The notes under the pieces were generated by a model, which worked only from the letters and a program-made list of their open reading frames with translations, was not told the DNA's origin and made no database searches. A DNA stretch of 5,721 bases from an uncultured Desulfohalobiaceae bacterium (lineage in GTDB: Bacteria > Desulfobacterota > Desulfovibrionia > Desulfovibrionales > Desulfonatronovibrionaceae): the NCBI GenBank assembly GCA_913055195.1, contig CAJXJU010000098.1, positions 1 through 5,721 on the forward strand, in the 5' to 3' direction. Of this stretch, positions 1-5,564 are shown piece by piece. Numbering within the stretch: the stretch's first letter is position 1; each line of letters opens with the position of its first letter. A program made the position numbers and the translations under genes.

Positions 1-24
1 TTTCGATATTCGGATTTCGAATTT

Positions 25-52
25 CTCAATTTTCGGAACTCCGAAAGTTGAG
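25..52. terminator. Hairpin downstream of plsY, possible terminator
   Basis: Two 12-base arms, 25-36 (CTCAATTTTCGG) and 41-52 (CCGAAAGTTGAG), face each other across the loop AACT. In plus-strand RNA all pairs form, with one U-G wobble (30/47). In minus-strand RNA that pair becomes a C-A mismatch. The hairpin lies directly after the plsY stop. On the minus strand it is followed by AAATTCGAAATC, which is not a U-run, so it is not a canonical intrinsic terminator for plsY. On the plus strand it is followed by TTATTTAAT, so it may rather end a gene arriving from the left of the window. The pairing is read directly from the sequence; the terminator role is inferred. Confidence 0.45.
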
Positions 53-53
53 T
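38..53 (-). repeat. Near-identical copy of the IS terminal repeat
   Basis: ACTCCGAAAGTTGAGT matches the right terminal repeat of the IS at 2298-2313 (ACTCAGAAAGTTGAGT) at 15 of 16 positions. Read on the minus strand and widened, TAACTCAACTTTCGGAGTT (55 to 37) matches the IS left end at 703-721 at 18 of 19 positions. The repeat overlaps the hairpin at 25-52, and its outer base is the final A of the plsY stop codon. It could be the end of a second, related IS lying to the left, a remnant of one, or a convergent hairpin sequence. The bases inside this end (1-37) do not resemble the interior of the IS at 705-2313, so it is not an identical copy. Confidence 0.5.
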
Positions 54-631
54 TATTTAATCCTGTTTTCCGCCCCTTTTACCAGGCGCTGGATATTTTC
101 CCTATGCTTCCAGAAGATAAAAACCATGACAACAAGGCTTAAAGGCAGTATTTTGAATTGACCCGTGACAACAAGCACAACAGGCAAAAAAGAGACCAGG
201 GCTATTGATCCCAGAGAGACATAGCCCGTCAAAAAAATTATAGCTATACACACAGGCAAAGCCAGAAGGATTGCTTTCGGAACCAGGGCCAGGAAAACGC
301 CAATAGTGGTAGCTACGCCTTTACCGCCTTTTCCATAAAGAAAAACAGAGTACATATGGCCAAGCACTGCTGCCAGAGCTGTTAATGAAAGAAAAAATGT
401 AGAATGGCTAAAGCTCATGGCCGTAAGCACTGGAAGATAACCTTTGAGTATATCCAGCACCAAAACCAGGAGACCGTATTTTAGTCCGCAGGTCCTGGCC
501 ACATTGGTGGCCCCGGTATTTTTGCTCCCTAGTTTTCGCGGGTCAATACGACAGAACACTTGCGCAACTAAAAGACCAAATGGCATTGCCCCAATGAGAT
601 AGGTCAAGGCTAACCAGAATATGCTAACCAT
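53..631 (-). CDS. plsY: Glycerol-3-phosphate acyltransferase PlsY
   Basis: PlsY is an inner-membrane enzyme that transfers an acyl group from acyl-phosphate to the sn-1 position of glycerol-3-phosphate, giving lysophosphatidic acid, the first step of phospholipid synthesis in most bacteria. The 192-residue protein has the usual family length, is strongly hydrophobic with several membrane segments, and carries the family motifs in order: GAMPFG (14-19), KLGSKNTGATNVARTCG (33-49), DILKG (60-64), GHMYSVFLYGKGGKGVATT (91-109, with the glycine-rich phosphate-binding part), GYVSLGS (136-142) and KHRENIQRLVKGAE (175-188). The start is supported by AAGGAG at 643-638, six bases before the ATG. The C-terminus ends where the family normally ends, so the IS-like sequence touching the stop codon does not seem to have cut it. 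It is transcribed away from the IS. No partner gene is visible, so it appears to be a single gene here. Confidence 0.96.
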   Translation of the reverse strand: MVSIFWLALTYLIGAMPFGLLVAQVFCRIDPRKLGSKNTGATNVARTCGLKYGLLVLVLDILKGYLPVLTAMSFSHSTFFLSLTALAAVLGHMYSVFLYGKGGKGVATTIGVFLALVPKAILLALPVCIAIIFLTGYVSLGSIALVSFLPVVLVVTGQFKILPLSLVVMVFIFWKHRENIQRLVKGAENRIK

Positions 632-704
632 TTTGTTCTCCTTTTTTTCTAGAATAAGAGAAAATTAATCTGTTTTTAAAAAAATGTAAATTTCAAAAAA
701 TCTA

Positions 705-720
705 ACTCAACTTTCTGAGT
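705..720 (+). repeat. IS left terminal inverted repeat
   Basis: ACTCAACTTTCTGAGT is the exact reverse complement of the right end at 2298-2313. The repeat is itself an interrupted palindrome (ACTCA, six bases, TGAGT; six-base arms AACTCA/TGAGTT if 704 and 721 are included), so each end can fold into a small hairpin as well as pair with the other end. Confidence 0.93.
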
Positions 721-774
721 TGTTAATAAATTTCGTATTACAGTCATTTAGTTGATTTTATTGACTTTTTTTGC

Positions 775-803
775 TTGAAGGATCCTTTCCCTTTGTGTAT
801 AAT
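775..803 (+). promoter_or_regulatory. Transposase promoter with palindromic spacer
   Basis: A -35-like TTGAAG (775-780) is separated by 17 bases from a perfect -10 TATAAT (798-803), which lies 45 bases before the transposase ATG. This is the expected form and spacing for a housekeeping sigma-70 promoter. The 10-base palindrome AAGGATCCTT (778-787) overlaps the end of the -35 box and the start of the spacer and could be a repressor-binding site, but this is speculative. An alternative -35 box, TTGACT at 761-766, is too far upstream to pair with this -10. Confidence 0.75.
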
Positions 804-847
804 GCAGTATCTTTAAAAAACAACACAACAAAGGAGAAAGGACCCAA

Positions 848-2224
848 ATGCTAAATCTCACATCTTTTTACTGTAGTCAAGGTATTAATTTATATCTCTC
901 GTCTGTTGACAATTTTTTCAGGAAATTTAACGTGAAAACTAGTCTTAATCGTTCCAACATCCGTAAACTTAAAGGTGTTCATCCCATCGTTATTTTGACC
1001 TATATCCTTGCTCTTCCTTTTATTGGAAAAAATTTTTATCAAGGTATCGCTAATAATCACCTCCTTCCCTTTAAAAAAGATGTCGCATACTCTTTCCTAC
1101 GGTCTGAAAAATTTAATTGGCGAAAATTTCTTATTCTACTTTCCGTAAAAATTATCTCTTTTATTGATTCTTTGACTAATAAATCACGTTATAAAGTCCT
1201 TATCCTTGATGATTCTACTATCGAAAAACCTCGATCTAAAGTCGTTGAACTCCTCGCTCGTGTCTTTGATCATGCTAACAATAGATACTTAAAAGGTTTC
1301 AGATTTCTGAATCTCAGCTGGTCAGATGGCTTCTCCTTTATACCTATCGATTTTTGCCTCCTTTCTTCTCAAAAAAAACATAATCGTTATGAAAATATCA
1401 CAAAAACTTTAGATAAAAGAACTTGCGGATACAAACGTAGAAAAGAAGCATTATCTAAAATCACCGACCTTATAGTGCCTCTCGTCTCTCGTGCTTTGAA
1501 TGCTGGTATCAAAGCTGATTATCTACTTATGGACAGCTGGTTTGGACTCCCCTCTATTATCTCTCAACTCCATCAGCATATCAATGTTATTTGTATGCTT
1601 AAAAAAACTTCTAAAGTCTTATATCTATTTAATGGTTCATTATTAACTTTAACAGAAATCTACTCTAAACTTAAAAAACGTCGAGGAAAAGCTCATATTC
1701 TTACCAGCACTCAAGTAACTTTAAAAAACAACCTCCCTGCTAAAATCGTCTTCGTCAGAAACAAAAAAAATTCAGACTGGCTGGCTATCCTGTCCACTGA
1801 CATTCATCTCGAAGATAGTGAAATAGTCAGACTCTACGGAAGGCGCTGGGATATAGAGGTCTTTTTTAAAATGGCTAAACAATTCCTATGTCTGGAAAAT
1901 GGTACCCAGGCCAGAGACTTTGATAGTCTTATAGCCCATACTTCAATTGTCTTACTCCGGTATCAATTTCTCATTGTTGAATATCGTCGCCAAAATGACC
2001 AACGTTCCTTCGGTGCCTTGTTTAGAGCCTGCTGTGACGAGATGAAAGACCTGACTTTTTATGAAGCCTTACAGCGTATATTAGAAATAGTTGGCAACTG
2101 TTTAAAATTAGCAGGTGAATATGCCGAAGAAATATATAACCAAATTGTTCCTCATATATTAAATACGGCTATGGAAGTTTTCAGTATTAATCAAAAAATT
2201 TTGCTAAATAATTCAGGTACTTAA
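848..2224 (+). CDS. IS4-family DDE transposase
   Basis: This 458-residue protein catalyses excision and insertion of the surrounding IS by the RNase H-fold DDE mechanism. The first aspartate lies in LILDDSTIEKP (118-128, D121 or D122), the second in LLMDSWFG (226-233, D229), and the glutamate is E337. The IS4 signature Y-x2-R-x3-E-x6-K is met exactly by Y330, R333, E337 and K344. The stretch between the second aspartate and the glutamate is predicted by family analogy to hold the beta-rich insertion typical of IS4 enzymes. The ATG at 848 is preceded by purine-rich AAGGAGAAAGGA (831-842). There are no internal stops or frameshifts and the length suits the family, so the enzyme is probably functional. 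It is the only gene in the element, and its composition is visibly more AT-rich than that of plsY, consistent with separate origin. Confidence 0.95.
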   Translation: MLNLTSFYCSQGINLYLSSVDNFFRKFNVKTSLNRSNIRKLKGVHPIVILTYILALPFIGKNFYQGIANNHLLPFKKDVAYSFLRSEKFNWRKFLILLSVKIISFIDSLTNKSRYKVLILDDSTIEKPRSKVVELLARVFDHANNRYLKGFRFLNLSWSDGFSFIPIDFCLLSSQKKHNRYENITKTLDKRTCGYKRRKEALSKITDLIVPLVSRALNAGIKADYLLMDSWFGLPSIISQLHQHINVICMLKKTSKVLYLFNGSLLTLTEIYSKLKKRRGKAHILTSTQVTLKNNLPAKIVFVRNKKNSDWLAILSTDIHLEDSEIVRLYGRRWDIEVFFKMAKQFLCLENGTQARDFDSLIAHTSIVLLRYQFLIVEYRRQNDQRSFGALFRACCDEMKDLTFYEALQRILEIVGNCLKLAGEYAEEIYNQIVPHILNTAMEVFSINQKILLNNSGT

Positions 2225-2294
2225 CTAATTGAAAAGGCTTTTTATAGGATTTTGTCAAATAATCCAAATAGTTAGCTCATTGAAACGCTATTTT
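2221..2294 (+). repeat. Imperfect direct repeat in the IS 3' region
   Basis: Two 23-base units, 2221-2243 and 2272-2294, share 17 positions with no gaps and begin 51 bases apart. The common core is TTAnCTnATTGAAAnG followed by a T-run. The first unit contains the transposase stop codon, and the second runs up to the right terminal repeat. They could be subterminal transposase-binding sites or an old duplication; the function is unknown. Confidence 0.45.
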
Positions 2295-2297
2295 TTT
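2266..2297 (+). terminator. Weak terminator-like stem at the end of the IS
   Basis: AAATAG (2266-2271) can pair with CTATTT (2288-2293) across a 16-base loop, and T residues continue to 2297. The stem is short and AU-rich apart from one G-C pair, so it would be a poor intrinsic terminator. If it fails, transposase transcription would run into the downstream open frame at 2308. Confidence 0.25.
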
Positions 2298-2313
2298 ACT
2301 CAGAAAGTTGAGT
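2298..2313 (-). repeat. IS right terminal inverted repeat
   Basis: ACTCAGAAAGTTGAGT is the exact reverse complement of the left end. Bases 2308-2310 (TTG) inside this repeat form the only plausible in-frame start of the downstream open reading frame, so the IS end and the gene are physically fused. Confidence 0.93.
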
Positions 2314-2997
2314 CAAGATATAAAAAAATGGCTTGGATGCAGCGACCAGCATGGAGAGATCGTCTGGGCGCGCTCAGGGCTGTTTGTTAAAGTCATTGAT
2401 GTTTGCTCAAAAAAATTCGCTAAAAAATGCTCTGACAAATCTTTTGATGAGCTTAGAGCACTGGCCTGTCAGGAACTGCCTGAAATTTTCATTCGCCTGA
2501 AACAGGGCAATCAAAAATATAATTTTTCTTCCATAAAACAATTTTATGAATATCTCCATATCTCTCTTGACGGATGTCTGCAAAATATATGTTTTACTCA
2601 ACAAAAAGAAATAAGCCTGGATGAAATAACCAATTTATCAGCCAGTGAAACAGAACTAACAAAGCTCAGTATGCACGAAATTGAAAAGAAAGCTGCCAGA
2701 CTCGTTCAGAAATTTTTAGAATGGCTGGACAGGCCACAAAAAAAGTCATATAAAGAATATGTTGAGCTGTTTTTTAATATTGACATTAATCCAATTAACA
2801 CTGCAATTGTCGCATTTATAGAATGCAATGAATTTTCAGAAATGTTCTGGGATTATTTCTACAACAAACATCAAATGAAGAGAACTACTTATGATGTCAA
2901 AAATAAAAGACTCAGAAATCAATGGCAAAACTTTTTAAAAACACATGACGGAAGATTATTATATTCTCAATTAAAAGACTTTGAACCGCGCTACTAA
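2308..2997 (+). CDS. IS-disrupted ORF, possible sigma-70-like protein
   Basis: The protein is not firmly recognised. The frame (229 residues from TTG) is open from an in-frame TGA at 2281, and it has no ATG before residue 122. Its only usable start, TTG at 2308, lies in the IS terminal repeat and lacks a good ribosome-binding site. The natural start was therefore probably removed by the insertion, and residues before about D4 come from the IS. Residues 45-95 (FDELRALACQELPEIF, then a YNFSSIKQFYEYL segment) resemble the region-2 helices of ECF sigma factors. Residues 145-210, ending in KRTTYDVKNKRLRNQWQNFL, could be a degenerate region 4 with a helix-turn-helix. These are weak, by-eye resemblances. 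No membrane segment or signal peptide is seen. The stop is 3 bases before the next ATG, so the gene belongs to the TPR-cas2 operon. It may be a working protein with a few missing residues, or a pseudogene. Confidence 0.6.
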   Translation: MSQDIKKWLGCSDQHGEIVWARSGLFVKVIDVCSKKFAKKCSDKSFDELRALACQELPEIFIRLKQGNQKYNFSSIKQFYEYLHISLDGCLQNICFTQQKEISLDEITNLSASETELTKLSMHEIEKKAARLVQKFLEWLDRPQKKSYKEYVELFFNIDINPINTAIVAFIECNEFSEMFWDYFYNKHQMKRTTYDVKNKRLRNQWQNFLKTHDGRLLYSQLKDFEPRY

Positions 2998-3000
2998 CCT

Positions 3001-5259
3001 ATGCAACACAATACCTCAGCCTTATACTCAGGCAATCGTCATCTTGACCTGCCTGACATTTATTATCCCAGAATTTTTCCGCTGCTTTACCACGAATTAC
3101 TGCCAGATATAAAAATCATGATCAAATATGGCGGCGCCATAATATTGCCTTACAGGGCAAATATGGAAAGGGCAGGAATAAATTTTTTATATTATCTTCT
3201 GGGCAAAATGCTCAAAATAGGCATAGGGTGTCAGATGGATATCTTTGCCCGCAATGTGGTTTTAAATTTACCTGGCCCGGCAAGGACATTCTGGTTTATT
3301 CACAATGCCCCGGCCTATAACAATCTCATTTTTCTTCTTTCAAGCTGGCTCAAGCCAGGGCGTATAACAATTTTGACCTGCCCTTTTCCTTTTAATCATG
3401 CTTATCATCTTCCTTTTCCCTATCAAGTGCATCAGGTATTTGTTGAAATTAATCAAAATAAAGAGAAAAAATGGCACGCAAAAGTTGAACAACTTATCCA
3501 TAAACACCTGGAAGAAATTTCAAAAGACCATGACCTCAAAAATCTGGTGCAACTGGTTGCTGTTTTTGAGAAATGGTCAGTGCCTGTTCCTGTTATCGTG
3601 CCTGAAATCCATTTTGGCTGGCCCGAGACAAAACTTCATTCCCTGCTCAGAAAGGCTGAAAAAAAACGAATTTTTTATCTGTTGACCAGCCCTGACAATA
3701 AGTCAGGCCATATATTGACCAGAGGGCCACTCTGGGCTGAAAAATACCTGCAAGATACCAGGGATAATTTTCGCGTGGCCTGTAATGTCTTGTCCGGCCT
3801 GGACTTTAACAACCCCATCCTGCGCAAATTTTTCTTAAACATTGTTCAGGCCTGGGTTGCACACTCTGGCTCAAGGGAGAAAATATATAAAAAAGACATC
3901 AGGCAAGTACTCGCTTCAATAGTAACCACACACCAGGACATAATCGTTCAAACAACTTTTTCAGAACTTCTTATCTGGATACAATTATGCTCTGCCTTTG
4001 GCCTATATGACCTGGGGTTTGCCATTCTGGATGCTGCATTGCGAACACAATACCATCCCCATCTGGTTCATCAAAAAGCTCATCTCTTGCTTAAACGCTC
4101 ACAGGAAGAATTTGCCATCAATACAATCAAGGCTACCCGGCAGGCTTTACAAAAAGCACGCCTTGAATTTCCTGATAATGTTCATATCCTGCACAGCACT
4201 GGCATGTTTGAAAAATTAACTGGTAACTGGAAAAATGCGCTCCAATATTATGATCAGGCACTGGCAATCCAGCCTGATAACCATTACATATTAATGAGTA
4301 AAATAGATTTATTACTGGATCAGGGGCAATTTGGCAAAGCAGAAGCACTTGTTAATCAGGCACTGCAAGCAGGTACAACATCCCCTCACCTTCTTCATAT
4401 TCGGGGACGAATCTATTTTTATAAAGGACAATGGGAAAATGCAGAAAAAACATGGTTAGATGTGTATAATAACACCGGCAATGTTTATGCAATACAAAGC
4501 CTGGCCCACATGCAGAGAATGCGCTCCAGGTGGCAGAAATCAATGCGATATATTGTTCAGGCAATAAAGATGGATTCTGAAAATATACCTGTTCTTCTTG
4601 AATGTTGTAAATTACTGGAAGATTTTTATGATTATGCCTCATCCCTTCCAGATACCAATCAGATTGACATTATAAAAACAATAAAAAATCAATATGAACA
4701 ATTACAAAAAAATTTACAATTACAGAACCTGGAAAGTCTGCATACTATATTAGAATCTGCATTTGCAATCTGTCAGTTGGCTGCAACAATTCATCCCGAA
4801 CATTTCTATGTGCAGATTCAAATGATCATTTTAGAAATAAAAAGAGCAAACTTTAAACAGGCTGAAATAGAGTTAAAACGGGCGGAAAAAAATCGGCCTC
4901 AAAGCCCATATCTTTATTTTGCATGGGGAAAATTATTTTTTGAACAAAAACAGTTCACAAAGGCCAGACATTATTTTCAACTGGTTCGTCAATTACATAA
5001 AAGAAATATCAGGATTTATCTCCGTCTGGCAGAAGTAATGTTCTGTCTGAATGAAGAAAGAGAGGCAAATCTTGCCATCCAGATATTTTGCAATAAATTA
5101 CAGGAAAACCGCGAAAATATCAGCGTTGCAGAATATATAACTTTGTTGCTGGATTACAAGCTGGTTGTATCTCGATATAGATGTCACGCACCAATAAATA
5201 TAAGTGATGTATATAAGGCAATCAAACAACTGGACAAAAACCATCCAGCGGTTCTATAA
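3001..5259 (+). CDS. STAND-like/TPR protein encoded next to cas2
   Basis: This 752-residue protein is predicted cytoplasmic. The C-terminal half holds tetratricopeptide repeats. The clearest lie at about 393-426 (GNWKNALQYYDQALAIQPD), 427-459, 461-494 and 495-527, with a second set at about 600-633, 635-668 and 669-702. TPRs form helical scaffolds for protein binding. The N-terminal half (about 20-285) shows strands resembling an NTPase core: GGAIILPY (44-51), RTFWFIHNAP (95-104) where a Walker B strand would lie, and RITILTCP (121-128) like a sensor strand. There is no GxxxxGK[ST] P-loop and no DD at the Walker B place, so if it is a STAND-type fold it is probably catalytically dead; that assignment is inference. 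The ATG follows the previous stop by 3 bases without a clear ribosome-binding site, and its own stop is 1 base before cas2, which suggests translational coupling. No CHAT, nuclease or HEPN motif was recognised. Confidence 0.85.
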   Translation: MQHNTSALYSGNRHLDLPDIYYPRIFPLLYHELLPDIKIMIKYGGAIILPYRANMERAGINFLYYLLGKMLKIGIGCQMDIFARNVVLNLPGPARTFWFIHNAPAYNNLIFLLSSWLKPGRITILTCPFPFNHAYHLPFPYQVHQVFVEINQNKEKKWHAKVEQLIHKHLEEISKDHDLKNLVQLVAVFEKWSVPVPVIVPEIHFGWPETKLHSLLRKAEKKRIFYLLTSPDNKSGHILTRGPLWAEKYLQDTRDNFRVACNVLSGLDFNNPILRKFFLNIVQAWVAHSGSREKIYKKDIRQVLASIVTTHQDIIVQTTFSELLIWIQLCSAFGLYDLGFAILDAALRTQYHPHLVHQKAHLLLKRSQEEFAINTIKATRQALQKARLEFPDNVHILHSTGMFEKLTGNWKNALQYYDQALAIQPDNHYILMSKIDLLLDQGQFGKAEALVNQALQAGTTSPHLLHIRGRIYFYKGQWENAEKTWLDVYNNTGNVYAIQSLAHMQRMRSRWQKSMRYIVQAIKMDSENIPVLLECCKLLEDFYDYASSLPDTNQIDIIKTIKNQYEQLQKNLQLQNLESLHTILESAFAICQLAATIHPEHFYVQIQMIILEIKRANFKQAEIELKRAEKNRPQSPYLYFAWGKLFFEQKQFTKARHYFQLVRQLHKRNIRIYLRLAEVMFCLNEEREANLAIQIFCNKLQENRENISVAEYITLLLDYKLVVSRYRCHAPINISDVYKAIKQLDKNHPAVL

Positions 5260-5260
5260 G

Positions 5261-5560
5261 ATGTCTGCAAAAACAAAATTTTTTTACATCATATCCTATG
5301 ATATTACTGATGACAGAATAAGAAATAAGGTGGCGGATATCTTAAAAGGATATGGCGTAAGGGTACAAAAATCAGTTTTTGAATGCCCTGATTTATCAAA
5401 ACATGACTTACAAAAAATACAGGCAAAGATAGAAAAATTAATAGACAAAGACTATGATAATGTCCGTTTCTACCGCCAATGTAAGTCATGTCTGCGATAC
5501 ATTGAAAATATTGGCGCTGATAACGTTTCTCATAAACAATACAACTTTAAAATCATATAA
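5261..5560 (+). CDS. cas2: CRISPR-associated protein Cas2
   Basis: Cas2 forms the central dimer of the Cas1-Cas2 integrase that inserts new spacers into CRISPR arrays. The 99-residue length is typical. The N-terminal ferredoxin-like strand ISYDITDD (11-18) carries the conserved aspartate D14, followed by R19 and by YGVRVQKSVFEC (31-42), a hallmark of the family. The segment VRFYRQCKSCLRYIENIG (68-85) matches the final strand and the C-x2-C-like end seen in many Cas2 proteins. The ATG at 5261 is chosen because the homologous region begins at once. An upstream in-frame ATG at 5204 would add 19 non-conserved residues overlapping the TPR gene. The start is 1 base after the TPR stop. The gene is the third of an operon and converges on cas1, rather than following it as in most loci. 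Confidence 0.95.
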   Translation: MSAKTKFFYIISYDITDDRIRNKVADILKGYGVRVQKSVFECPDLSKHDLQKIQAKIEKLIDKDYDNVRFYRQCKSCLRYIENIGADNVSHKQYNFKII

Positions 5561-5564
5561 ATAA

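Larger units (their letters stand above)
705..2313 (+). mobile_element. Complete IS4-family insertion sequence (1609 bp)
   Basis: The element is bounded by perfect 16-bp inverted repeats at 705-720 and 2298-2313 and holds one full-length DDE transposase with its own promoter. The match between the ends stops at 704/2314, which fixes the boundaries. The 10-base flanks (AAAAAATCTA on the left, CAAGATATAA on the right) do not match, so no target-site duplication of the length usual for IS4 elements is seen. This suggests a later deletion or recombination at one side. The left side adjoins the upstream region of plsY; the right side runs into an open reading frame. The element looks intact and potentially active. 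A named subgroup cannot be assigned from the sequence alone. Confidence 0.92.

Noticed and set aside
644..704. plsY promoter
   Set aside because: The minus strand holds TTTACA with TAATTT 17 bases on, but the region is so AT-rich and the -10 match so poor (3 of 6) that the call is not supported.
37..721. Inversion of the plsY segment between two inverted IS copies
   Set aside because: If this had happened, the reverse complement of 54-63 (GGATTAAATA) should match the right flank of the IS (CAAGATATAA). It does not.
695..2323. Target-site duplication around the IS
   Set aside because: The 10-base flanks AAAAAATCTA and CAAGATATAA differ at most positions, and shifting by a few bases gives no convincing match.
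2407..2604. Minus-strand open frame opposite the sigma-like gene, and similar ones at 4133-4348, 4352-4642 and 5304-5489
   Set aside because: They lie fully inside better-supported genes and show no ribosome-binding site or recognisable family. They are shadow frames.
3398..3685. Plus-strand open frame inside the TPR gene, and a similar one at 3998-4219
   Set aside because: These are alternative frames of the long continuous gene, with no family resemblance.
3001..5259. TPR-CHAT protease (Csx29) of a type III-E system
   Set aside because: The C-terminal part consists of TPR-like helices, and no His/Cys caspase-like motif pair is visible. The size is similar but the domain order does not fit.
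5204..5260. Earlier ATG for cas2
   Set aside because: It would add 19 residues with no family similarity, deep inside the TPR gene. The ATG at 5261 starts just before the conserved first strand.
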